Source: Singulisphaera sp. GP187
GTDB lineage: Bacteria > Planctomycetota > Planctomycetia > Gemmatales > Gemmataceae
Length of the DNA stretch: 44,401 nt
Assembly: GCA_945905925.1 (NCBI GenBank)
Contig: CAMDQN010000051.1
Coordinates: 1 to 44,401 of the forward strand
Direction: 5' to 3'
Part shown: positions 16,859-26,500 of the stretch, one piece after another
Layout of the letters: every line of letters begins with the position of its first letter
Position numbering within the stretch: position 1 is the first letter of the stretch
Notes under the pieces: model-generated
Seen by the model: the letters and a program-made list of their open reading frames with translations, nothing else
What the model was told of the DNA's origin: nothing
The model's database searches: none
Translations under genes and position numbers: made by a program

Positions 16859-18313
16859 ATGCCACACATGCATTCCGTCAGCCGTCGGGCGTTCCTTCGC
16901 GGGGCCGGGGCCGCGATGTGCCTCCCCTTTCTCGAACAACTCAGCCCCGCCGCCCCCGGTGCAGGTGGAACAGTAAAGCCGCCGTTGCGGTTCGGCGTGT
17001 TCACCGTGACCGGTGGCACGGTCCTCGAATCGTGGAAGCCGAAGGAAACCGGCGCGCTCACAAAGCTGCCGTCGATCCTCAAGCCGCTGGAGTTCGCGAA
17101 GGACGAACTGCTCGTCCTCTCCGGCTTGAGTCACCACGGGCGCAGCGAAGGGTTGAACGCGCACGAACACTGCGCGCTGATGCACCTCACCGGCGCGGAA
17201 ATCGTGAAGAAGGTGGACGGCAAACTTGTGTCCTCGCCGTCGGTCGATCAGGTCGCAGCGCGAACAGTGGGAGACCAGACGTTCCTGCCTTCGCTCGAAC
17301 TGGGTCTCAGCAACCACGAGACGCAGTATTCGTGGCGCGGGGCCGACGTGCGCGTTCCCTACGAAGCGAACCCGCGACTGGTGTTCGACCGGATGTTCCG
17401 CGGACGCGCGCCGGTCGTTCCCAACTGGAAGACGCGCGCGGCGCAACAGACTCCGGGGGTTAACACCCCCGGCTCGCCAAAGAAAGACACGATCGACCGG
17501 AGCGTACTCGACCTCGTGCGCGAAGAAGCCAACGACCTGCGCCGCGACCTCGGCGCCGCGGATCGCAAACGCCTCGATCAATATCTGGATGGCGTGCGCG
17601 CGATCGAGAAGCGCATCGACTTCGTGGAACACCGGCAGCGGCTCGAAGTCCTCGACAGCGCGAACCCCGGCCCGTCGAAGATCACACTCCCAACCAACTT
17701 GCCGAAAGAGAACGTCCCGATCTGGCAAATCACGAACCCGGTTCACCGCGACCCCGAACACCACGAGAACTACACACGCTTAATGAGCGACCTGATGGTG
17801 CTCGCGTTCCAAACGGACACAACGCGCGTCGGCGTGTTCGCGTGCGGCAGCGACGAAGCGCAGTTCCCCGGCGTGGTCACGGTGGGCTACGAAACGCACT
17901 GCCACACGCTCGAGCACCAGGGCAACGCGGGCCGCGTCGAGGACGCGGACCCAATCTCGCGCGAAGCGTTGCGCCAGATTCACGTGTGGTACACGAAACT
18001 GTTCGCGGAGATGGTCAAGAAGATGCGCGGCATCGACGAAGGCGGTTCGTCACTGCTGGACAACACGCTGATGCTGTACACGTCGTACATGGCGGACGGC
18101 GGGCACGGCACGCACGACTACCCCGCGGTGCTGGTGGGCAAGGCGGGCGGTACGCTGCGCACGGGGCGTCACCTCGCGTTCGCCCCGAAGACGCCGGTGT
18201 CGAACCTGTACGCCGAAATCCTCGACCGCATGGGCGCGAAGACCGCCAAGTTCGGCGAGAACATGACCAGCCAGCACCGCCGGTACGAGGGCAAGCTCCC
18301 GGGGCTGGTGTAG
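16859..18313 (+). CDS. DUF1552 protein with Tat signal
   Basis: A 484-residue protein that begins with a twin-arginine export signal, SRRAFLRGAGAAMCLPFLEQL (residues 8 onward), the usual start of DUF1552 proteins. Further family features are GVFTVTGGTVLESWKP, LSGLSHHG, the LTGAEIVKK segment, VDQVAARTVG and a late LLDNTLMLYTSYMADGGHGTHDYPAVLVG that resembles the metal-binding end of the alkaline-phosphatase/DUF1501 fold. It starts 3 nt after the cytochrome gene, the standard pairing. Around residues 198-206 a short palindrome (17453-17472) lies in frame and encodes PGVNTPGS, which looks like an inserted repeat. It is likely a periplasmic partner of the upstream cytochrome; the biochemical role is unknown. 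Confidence 0.92.
   Translation: MPHMHSVSRRAFLRGAGAAMCLPFLEQLSPAAPGAGGTVKPPLRFGVFTVTGGTVLESWKPKETGALTKLPSILKPLEFAKDELLVLSGLSHHGRSEGLNAHEHCALMHLTGAEIVKKVDGKLVSSPSVDQVAARTVGDQTFLPSLELGLSNHETQYSWRGADVRVPYEANPRLVFDRMFRGRAPVVPNWKTRAAQQTPGVNTPGSPKKDTIDRSVLDLVREEANDLRRDLGAADRKRLDQYLDGVRAIEKRIDFVEHRQRLEVLDSANPGPSKITLPTNLPKENVPIWQITNPVHRDPEHHENYTRLMSDLMVLAFQTDTTRVGVFACGSDEAQFPGVVTVGYETHCHTLEHQGNAGRVEDADPISREALRQIHVWYTKLFAEMVKKMRGIDEGGSSLLDNTLMLYTSYMADGGHGTHDYPAVLVGKAGGTLRTGRHLAFAPKTPVSNLYAEILDRMGAKTAKFGENMTSQHRRYEGKLPGLV
17453..17472. repeat. Short palindrome in frame inside the DUF1552 gene
   Basis: CCGGGGGT and ACCCCCGG flank TAAC, an 8-bp perfect stem. It adds a Pro/Gly-rich loop to the DUF1552 protein without breaking the frame, unlike the helical sequence around it. 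Confidence 0.6.
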
Positions 18314-18352
18314 GCCAGCCGCGATCTGAATCCTTCCACGAACGAGGACAAT

Positions 18353-18889
18353 ATGGAGTGGGCAATCGGTTGCGGGGGTCTGACCCTCCTGGTCATCTTG
18401 GTGGGCGTGGTCGTCTACGTCGTCATGAACCGACAGGTGCTGGCACGCGAGAAGCGGATCAAGGAAGAGGGCGAAACCCTGCTGTGTTGGATCGTCACCG
18501 CTCCCGATGATCTGTACGAGGTCAACGACGTGCCCGGGTACGGGGAGGCGCGAGTGGTCTTCAGCGCCGACGAAACCGATGAGGCCGAACTCAAGAAACG
18601 GTTGAAGGAAGCCGCGAAGCGGTTGAAGAAAGGCGACATCGTTGACGAGGACGTCAGCGTGACGAAGGTCGAGAAGTTCTACGAGAAATACAAAGAGCAG
18701 CGGTGGCTGCACGGGCCGCTCAAGTTGCCGAAGTGGCTGGTGGGCGACGTCGAAGTCTACACCGCTGTCGTGCAGATCTACTGGCGCCGGCTCCCCGAAA
18801 TGCACCTGACGGAACCGTACCTGTACTGCCACGTGTTGTTCGGCGAGGATGGCGGAGTCGAGATGAGCAACGACCGGGACGAAGAGTGA
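18353..18889 (+). CDS. Membrane-anchored protein, unknown, paralogue of the next gene
   Basis: A 178-residue protein that I do not recognise. One N-terminal transmembrane helix (about 4-25, LTLLVILVGVVVYVVM) is followed by a soluble domain containing EGETLLCWIVTAPDDLY, a Lys/Glu-rich helix (80-100) and a C-terminal WRRLPEMHLTEPYLYCHVLFG. The shared order with the next gene is TM, EGETL/DGETV, the P-x-DLY/P-CLYDAD segment, an acidic patch, RLPEMHLTEPY/MLPEDHLTLDY, then Y-x-K/HVL. This shows the two are tandem duplicates that have diverged. AGGA lies a few nt upstream of the ATG. It follows the DUF1552 gene by 39 bp on the same strand but is not an expected partner. Confidence 0.75.
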   Translation: MEWAIGCGGLTLLVILVGVVVYVVMNRQVLAREKRIKEEGETLLCWIVTAPDDLYEVNDVPGYGEARVVFSADETDEAELKKRLKEAAKRLKKGDIVDEDVSVTKVEKFYEKYKEQRWLHGPLKLPKWLVGDVEVYTAVVQIYWRRLPEMHLTEPYLYCHVLFGEDGGVEMSNDRDEE

Positions 18890-18914
18890 CCCGCCACGCG
18901 TTCTGGAGAGACTG

Positions 18915-19463
18915 ATGCCGATCTGGGGCTGGATTTGCGTCGGGCTGGCTGTGGCCGCGGTGGCCGTCGTTGTTCTGCTTGTCATTTTTGTGAAGCAGTA
19001 TGAGCGCGGGCAAGAACGCCTGATGCGCGACGGCGAGACGGTTGTGGCGCGAATCTACTTCGCACACCCGTGTCTTTACGACGCGGACGACACTTCGACG
19101 TTCTCCGCGGCGTTCGTCGTGTTCACACTGGACGACGACAACTCCGAGGAACACCTCGAATATCTGAAACAGGTGTGCGAGCAACTGGAAGACTTCAAGC
19201 CGAGCAAGCGCGGCGACGCCGACGAGCAAACGATCGGAAAGGCGCTGTCGCAGCAGACCACGGTCGGCCAGACCCCGCTTCGACTTCCGGATCGGATTAC
19301 CGACGGGAGAGACGTGTACTTCGCGACCCCGAACGTGTTCCGCCGCATGCTGCCGGAAGATCACCTGACCCTGGATTACATCTACCTCAAGGTGCTGATC
19401 GACGGCGATTACCGCGACCTCGCAATGATCGAATACCCGGTCGGGAAGCGGCGCAACACCTGA
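18915..19463 (+). CDS. Membrane-anchored protein, unknown, tandem paralogue
   Basis: A 182-residue protein, paralogous to the gene 25 bp upstream. The N-terminal helix (about 5-27, VGLAVAAVAVVVLLVIFV) is followed by RDGETVVARIYFAHPCLYDADD, then an acidic segment DDDNSEEHLEYLKQ and the C-terminal MLPEDHLTLDYIYLKVLIDGDY. GGAGAG lies just upstream of the ATG. The topology would place the domain on one side of the inner membrane, with the side not determinable. Sequence similarity to the neighbour is low outside the shared landmarks, so the duplication is old or the pair has been under different selection. No database family is evident to me. Confidence 0.75.
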   Translation: MPIWGWICVGLAVAAVAVVVLLVIFVKQYERGQERLMRDGETVVARIYFAHPCLYDADDTSTFSAAFVVFTLDDDNSEEHLEYLKQVCEQLEDFKPSKRGDADEQTIGKALSQQTTVGQTPLRLPDRITDGRDVYFATPNVFRRMLPEDHLTLDYIYLKVLIDGDYRDLAMIEYPVGKRRNT

Positions 19464-19497
19464 TGGACATTCCGCTCTTCAACCCGAAGCATCACCC

Positions 19498-20379
19498 GTG
19501 AAACCTAAAACCTCCATGTTCATCGCGGTCGGCCTCGACGGATTGCGCATCGCGTCCGCCGACGGCCTCAAGTGGACCGACGCGCAGACCGGGCGCGAAG
19601 GCGAGTCGTACCGCGCCGTGGCCTTTGGGAATGGCCTGTGTGCGGCGGTTGGCAGCTTCGGCGGCGATAACATTCTCGCCAACACCGCTGATGGCAAGAC
19701 ATGGAAGACCGGCAAGCATGAGGCGAAGTACGTGAAGTACATTCGCGGACTCACCTTCGGCAACGGGCAGTTTCTTGCGCTTGGCGGCGATCCCGGGAGC
19801 GTCGGTAGCTCGAAGCCGTTCGTCATGTTCTCCAAAGACGGACTGACCTGGGACGGCCCGCACGACGTTCCCGGCAAGCACATGCTGCGGCGCGCCGCGT
19901 GGGGCGCTGGCCGGTGGGTCGGCGTCGGCGATCGCGGGCGCCGCGCCACGTCGAAAAACGGCAAGGAGTGGACCGACGCACCCGAAACGAAGGCTCTCGA
20001 CACATTGGTGGATGTCGCGTTCGGAAACAACGTGTTCGTCGGAGTGGGTCTGCACGGGTTACGCACTTCGACCACAGACGGCCTGAAGTGGACCGCACGG
20101 CAGACCGGCGAAGAGGGCGAACACCTCAACAGCGTGGTGTTCGCGAACGGCAAGTTTGTCGCGGTCGGTGTTGGCGCGACGTACACCTCTGCCGATGGCG
20201 AGAAGTGGGAGCGCGTCGTAAACGAGGACGCCCCGCAGTTCGCGGCGCACGGTGCCGGCGTGTTCGTCGGGGCCGCGTGGAAGGGCAAGTTGTTTAGCTC
20301 GAAAGACGGCGTCTTGTGGAAGGAAACACACAAGGCTGAGAAGCACGTGCTCGCGGTCGCGGTCGGCACGCTCGGCTGA
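19498..20379 (+). CDS. Beta-propeller repeat protein of BNR/sialidase-like type
   Basis: A 293-residue protein built of about six repeats of the form F-x-x-V-A-F-G-N-G-x-F-V-A-V-G followed by S-x-DG-x-x-W (for example VAFGNNVFVGVGLHGLRTS and TSADGEKWERV). Residues about 12-53 and 182-223 are especially alike, sharing DGLKWT, QTG-EGE and AVG, so the propeller arose by internal duplication. There is no signal peptide or membrane helix, so it is predicted cytoplasmic. The start is GTG 19498; ATG 19516 is the alternative, and ribosome-binding support is weak for both. Its TGA is directly followed, in the same frame, by the leftover end of an ECF sigma factor gene, so its 3' end marks a recombination junction. 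Ligand unknown. Confidence 0.75.
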   Translation: MKPKTSMFIAVGLDGLRIASADGLKWTDAQTGREGESYRAVAFGNGLCAAVGSFGGDNILANTADGKTWKTGKHEAKYVKYIRGLTFGNGQFLALGGDPGSVGSSKPFVMFSKDGLTWDGPHDVPGKHMLRRAAWGAGRWVGVGDRGRRATSKNGKEWTDAPETKALDTLVDVAFGNNVFVGVGLHGLRTSTTDGLKWTARQTGEEGEHLNSVVFANGKFVAVGVGATYTSADGEKWERVVNEDAPQFAAHGAGVFVGAAWKGKLFSSKDGVLWKETHKAEKHVLAVAVGTLG

Positions 20380-20565
20380 CCTCGCCGACACACTTCCAAG
20401 TACCTCGAAGGCGTCTCGGTCGAACGCATCGCGGCCGGCGAGCGTTCCACCGAAACCGCCGTCCGCTCGAAACTCGCCCGCGCCCGGGAAGCGTTCCGCA
20501 AAACCTTCCTCCGGCTCACCGGCGACAGCCCGACCGACGCGGCGACGTGCCATGAACGACCCTGA
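20380..20565 (+). pseudogene. C-terminal remnant of an ECF sigma factor (region 4)
   Basis: In the frame that follows the previous gene's TGA, the sequence reads SKYLEGVSVERIAAGERS, then TETAVRSKLARAREAFRKTF and RLTGD, ending at TGA 20563-20565. This is the region 4.2 helix-turn-helix and tail of ECF sigma factors (compare the general pattern YxEGLSVxEIAA...AVxSxLxRAREAFR). No ATG, GTG or TTG precedes it in this frame, and regions 2 and the linker are absent. The stop overlaps the next gene's start by 14 nt, the classic coupling of a sigma gene with its anti-sigma gene. The head of the gene has been lost and the propeller gene now abuts the break. Confidence 0.78.
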
Positions 20566-23500
20566 AACGTACCCCACCGACGAACAACTCGCCGCGCTGT
20601 TAGCGGCCACCGACAAGGACACGCCCGCCCCGGACCCGGCGTTCCTCGCCCGACTGCGCGAACAATCACAGGCCGCGTTTGAAGCCGCGACCGGCCCAGC
20701 AACAACACTCTCTCCCCCGCGCGGAAAACGAACCATGCTTGCGGTCTCCTTCCGATGGCTCGCGGCATCAGCCGTGGCGATTCTGGTGATCGGCTTCGGT
20801 GTTGCCTACTGGACAGGTGCGTTCAATCAGCCGCTCCCGGTCCCGGTGCCGCAACCGGACGAACCGTTCGTCTTCCAGAACGGACTCACCGACGACGGGC
20901 GCATTGGCAAAGTGACCGACGCGCAAGGCATCGTCGCGGTGAAACCGGTGCTGCACGAGCGATGGTCGCCGGTGCAACCGCGCCTCGTCCTCAAGCCGGG
21001 TGACTGGTTGCGCACGGACTCGCACGGCGCGAACGCGGTCGCGCTGAAGCTCATCAAATCGGCCGCGGTCATTGTCGGACCGCACTCGACCATCGAGCTA
21101 ATCAAAGCGGACGAAGTGCGGCTCCTCGCGGGTGAAGTCGAGATCACCGCGACCGACGCTTCTCCGGTCGAGTTGCACGGTCCCGACAAGCAGAAGCTCA
21201 CCGTGAAAGACAAGCAGCACTTCAAGGTCGAGAAGGAGAAACTGGTTCGCGTCGAGAAAGAACCGCTGTGGCTCGCCGGATTCAAGGGCACGACCGCGAA
21301 CGAGTCGATCGGCTCGCTGGTCCACACGGTCAATGGGGTCAACGTGCCGCTGACGGTCGGCTATCACCACGTCACGGTGGACATCCGCGACCAGATCGCG
21401 CGCACCACCATCGAAGAATCGTTCGTCAACCGCACCGACGGCATTCTCGAAGGCGTGTTCCACTTCCCGCTGCCGCAGGACGCGTCTATCTCCGGCTTCG
21501 GCATGTGGATCGGCAACGAACTCGTCGAAGCCGACGTGGTCGAGAAGCAGCGCGCCCGCGAAATCTACGAGGAGATTCTGAGGGAGAAGCGCGACCCCGG
21601 GTTGCTCGAATGGACCGGCGGGAACATCTTCAAGGCCCGCGTGTTCCCGATCCCGGCGCGGTCCGAGAAACGCATCAAGATCACCTACACGCAGGTGCTT
21701 CCGCTCCGCGGCAACCGCTACAGCTACAGCTACGGCCTGCAAAGCGAGATGCTGAAACAGCACCCGCTGCGCGACTTGAAGATCGACGTGAAGGTGAACT
21801 CCGCGGTGGCGATCAAGGGCATCACCTCGCCGACGCACCCGGCCCGCGTTGCGAAAACTGAACACTCCGGGCAGGTCGAATTCTCGGCTCAAGAATACAC
21901 GCCGACGCGCGACTTTGAAGCCGTCATCGAAGTCGAAGGCGGGCGCCCCGATGTGGTTGTGATCCCGCACCGGCGCGGCACGGACGGTTACTTCCTCGTT
22001 CAACTCACACCGCCCGGCGGCGCCGGCGACTGGGAGCGGCCCCTCGTTCCAAATAGCGAACCGCTCAAACTGTTGCTCCTCGCGGACACGTCCGCGTCGA
22101 TGGACAAGGCGCAGCGCGCGACACAAACGGCCGTGCTGAACTCGCTACTCGGCGCGCTGACACCGAAGGACACGATCAACGTCGCGGCGTGCGATGTGAA
22201 CTGCGACTGGGTATTCGAGAAGCCGGTGAGCGCGACACCCGCGAACATCGCGGCGTTACAGAAGTTTCTGGAAGAGCGGAAGTCTCTCGGTTGGACCGAT
22301 CTCGACCAGGCGTTTGCTTCCGTCATGAAAGCGAGCGTCGCGGGCACGCACGTCGTCTACCTCGGCGACGGCATCACCACGACCGGCAAGGCGGACCCAG
22401 TCGCGTTCGCGAAGCGCCTCGCGAAACTGTACGAGGGGAAGGCCGGCACGTTCCACGCGGTGAGCCTCGGCAGCAGTTACGAATCTACGGTGCTGAAAGC
22501 AATCGCGTCGCTCGGCAACGGGTCGGTGCGGCGCGTTTCGAGTGAGCGCGGGCCGCAAGCCGCGGCGATGGAACTGCTCACCGAGATCGCGACGCCCTCG
22601 CTGCGCGACCTGAAGGTGGAATTCACCGGGTTACGCACGGCCCGCGTCTACCCCGACGTGCTACCCAACGTCGCGGCCGGCACGCAGCAGATTCTGCTCG
22701 GGCGCTACCTCCCCGAAGACAAGGATCAGGCCGGCGAGATCGTCGTCACAGGGATTCTCGGCACGAAGCCCGTACGCTACACGTCGAAGGTTCACCTCAA
22801 GGACGCCGAGCAAGGGAACTCGTTCGTCCCACGACTGTGGGCGCGGATGCACCTCGACAAGTTGCTCGAACAAGGCACGTCCGAAAGCGTGAAGCAGGAC
22901 GTGATCGCGCTGAGTGAAGAGTTCAACATCATCACGCCATACACGTCGCTGCTCGTGCTGGAATCCGACGCCGACCGCGCGCGATTCGGCGTGAAGACCC
23001 AGTTCCGAATGCGCGACGGGGAGAAGTTCTTCGCCGACGGACGCGATAATGCGATGTTCGAGTTGAAGCAAAAGCAGATGAAGCTGGCGGGCGACCACCG
23101 GACCGCGCTGCGGCGGAGCATTCTGGCACAACTCAACGGTCTGGGCCGCGACGCGCGCCAGTTCCGCGGAGAGTTCCGCGAGCGACTGACCAGCGGTCTC
23201 GGGGGCGAGTTGGACCGAGCCGAGCCGTTCCTGTATTTCGGCCGCCTCGGCGAGATCGACAACAAGGAGATGCTCAGTCGCGAGTTCGGCGGGGAAGACA
23301 GTTTTGCGTCCCGAGGCTCGGACGTGTTGGAACGCCGCCTCGGTTTTGGCACCGACGAGGACGATGAAAAGAAATTGAACGAACTCCGTGACGACCCCCG
23401 AGGCGAGACCCACGCAAGGGAAGACCGCATGGGCCGGTGGGCTTTCGAATCGACGCCCGAACTCGCGAAAGCGAAGGACGGTTACTTCGACGGTGAGTAC

Positions 23501-26500
23501 CTCCAGCAACTCGCGCTCTCCGATACGACTTACGACGGGATCGACTTCGGTCTCGATGCGGGGTTGCAAGCGGAACGGCTCGAGGAGTTTGGCCGCCCGC
23601 GGGGCCGCGGCGCAAGCCCGGCCGGCGCGACCCCGTACTACCGACGCGGCTACCGGCAGCCACAACTCCAGTGGCTCGGCACGTACTTCCCGACGCTCGC
23701 GGCACCGGCGCGCGAACTGAAAGAGCCGAAAACGCTGTGGCCGGCACCGGCGCTGGCGCTCTCGCGCAGCCTTCTGCGGACCGACAAGCTCAGTCAGGTG
23801 AAGGGCGGAATCGTCATCGCGCGCAAGACCGATGGCTTCGACACGCGGCGCGCTGAACTGGCTTCGCGCGCCAACCGGCTCGAACTGGTTTCGCCGACCG
23901 CGTGGTTCGCGCGCAGCACGCCAGACGGCGGGCAAATCACGGTCTCCTGGTGCGATCCGAAGGAATACGTCGCGTACACGACCGCGTTCCAGCTCGGCCG
24001 CATTCGCGCGTCCAACAAGCACGATCTCGCACAACCACCGCTCGAACTGGCCGACGATTCCATCACGCCGCTGCACGTCAGTTACGCGTACATGGCGCCC
24101 ACCGTCGAAACCATCGCGAAGGGCCGCGAACTGCTGATCCTCACGCACAAGGACAGCCCGGAGTACGAGGTGCGCGTACTCATCGATACCACACGGCACG
24201 TCGTTCTCAGTGTCGAACACCGGCACAAAGGGAAGGTGACCTCTTCGACGAAGTTCGAGGATTTCGTCGAGGTCGCGGGGCAGTGGTGGGCGCGGAAGAT
24301 CGAGTCACTCGACGACAAGGGCCAACGAACCTCGCTAACGACGCAAACGGTAACGGAAGTCCCGGCAGCCGAGTTTGCAAAGCGAATGGCGCAGGAACTC
24401 GCGGGCAAGAGCAAGGTACAGTTCCTGAAGCAACCGCTGCCGACCATCGCGGAAGCGAAAGCGGCGGTCGCGGCCAAGAAAGCAACGTTCAATGACTTCG
24501 CTGTGCTGACGCTCTACTTCGGTGCCACGCAGCAGTGGGCGCGCGCGCTCGAACACCTCACCGAGGCTGAGCGCCTCGCCACGGGCAAAGTGGGGATGCG
24601 CTGGCTCCGCGATTCATTCCTTCTCGCGAGCCGTCGCCACGATGAGTTGCGCAAGCGTGTGCTCGACGAAGCGGCCGCGCTCGCCGCGACCACCGACGCG
24701 GATACACGCGCCAACGATTACTTCCTTGCCGAACATCTCGGAAATCAAGCCGATCAGGTGTTGCAGACCGACGAACGGCTCGCGCTGTCCGACACGTTGC
24801 AGAAGGTGTACGAACGGCAACCCGCGCACCTGTTCGCGGTGAAGACGTGGCGCAGCCGGCGCGTGTCGCTGTTCGAGCAAGCCGGACAGGCCGACAAGGC
24901 GCTACAACTCGCGAAGGAACTCGCGATCGATTTCCCGCGCGACTACTACCTCCAGTACCGCTACGCCCAGGCGCTCGTCACCAACGGGGATTACGTCGCG
25001 GCCTACGCGTGGCTCGACCGCGTACTCGTTCCCACCGCGAAGTGGGAACCGAGCGAAGAGGACACGCTCCGCGGGCAGTACGCCCAGTTCCTGCGGCAGC
25101 AGGGGCGCTACCGCGAACTCGCGGACTACCTCGCCAAATGGCTCGAACGCAACCCGGAGTCCGAGTCGCCATACGGCCAGTACCTGTCGGCGCTCGTGCG
25201 CAGCAACCAGGCGGCACGCGCCGAGGAACTCGCGGCGCAGTGGCTGCGCGAAGCACGGGTCGAAGGCGAGTTGCCGGCGCCGGTCGCCGCGCGGCTCCGC
25301 GCGGCGGTCGCGTTCGCGACGGGCCAGGGGTACGACCTGCACACGAACCGCGTCGAGGAACGGTGGCACGCGCCGCTCGCCGAAACGGTGCGGTTCTTCG
25401 CCAAACGCGACGAGCACCACAACATCCTCGGCACGATCATGTACTCGTCGCGGTTCTCCAACACCGACGTGGCCCGCGCCGTTCGCAAGGAACTGGCCGA
25501 GTTGCTGGTGAAGGAGATCGACACGCTGCCGGCCGCGCGGATCGACGCTCTCGTGAACATCGTCTGGTCCGACGCCGGGTTGGAGCGCGACGACTGGAAG
25601 AAGATCGCCACCGCGCTCCGCAAGCGATGGGACGCCGAGAAGAAACCGGACGCGAAGCACCGGATCGCGCAGCCGCTGGTTCGCGTGCTGTCGTGGCTCG
25701 GCCCGGCCGAATCGCTCGCGTTCCTTCGCGTGCAACTCAAGGACGGCCCGGAAATCTATCGCGTTTCCTACGTGAGCGATTTGTTCAACGCGATTCTGTC
25801 ACAACCGTGGACGGCTGCGATCGAGGACGAAGCGTTCGCGCTGCTCGACAAACTCGCGAACTCCGAAGAACCGGCGAACGGGCTTCGCACGCGCGTCGCG
25901 AGCCTGCACTACCTCACCGATACCCTGCTCGAAGCTCGCTACCAGGCGCGCGTGAAGACCCTCGAACACCCGGAGAAGTTGACACGCGCCGACCTGCAGA
26001 AGAAGCACGCGGAGTTCCGCAAAGAGACCCGCGAAGCCTTCGCGGACCGGCTCCGCAAGGAGGCCGCGAAGCACGCGAAGCCGTTCGCGAATTGGCTCGT
26101 CGCGGAGCGAGTCTGGATCGACATGTTGCTCGAACGCGACCCGAAGCCGGTCACCGAGGACTGCTGGGCGCTACTCACCGGCGCGCCGAAGAAGGCCGAC
26201 CCCGAAGATGACAACGCGCTCATCGAAGCGAAGTTGGATGAGATGCTTCACGCCCGCGTCTTCGTCACGCTGCTGAACCTCGCGGCCCGCAAAGGTGCCG
26301 ACGCGGCACTGGTGGAGCGGCTCGTGAAGTACGTCGATCAGCAACTCAAGGACAAGCCGGGCGACGCACGCTGGCGCGCGGAGAAATACCGGTTACTCAT
26401 CGCGCTCGACCGCGCGAAGGAACTCGAAACCGTTCTGACTCAGTGGGTCAGCGGTGCAGACCCGGACAACCGATGGCGGCTTGCGCTCGGCTACCTCCTT

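Noticed and set aside
15877-17463. 528-residue frame crossing the cytochrome/DUF1552 boundary in another frame
   Set aside because: Arg/Pro-rich shadow that overlaps two well supported genes.
20252-20551. Extending the giant gene upstream by 100 codons
   Set aside because: These codons overlap the propeller gene and the sigma remnant in a different frame, and are Arg/Ser-rich with no homology. ATG 20552 fits the sigma/anti-sigma overlap.
22661-24226. 521-residue minus-strand frame inside the giant gene
   Set aside because: Antisense shadow: no domain or start signal and skewed composition.
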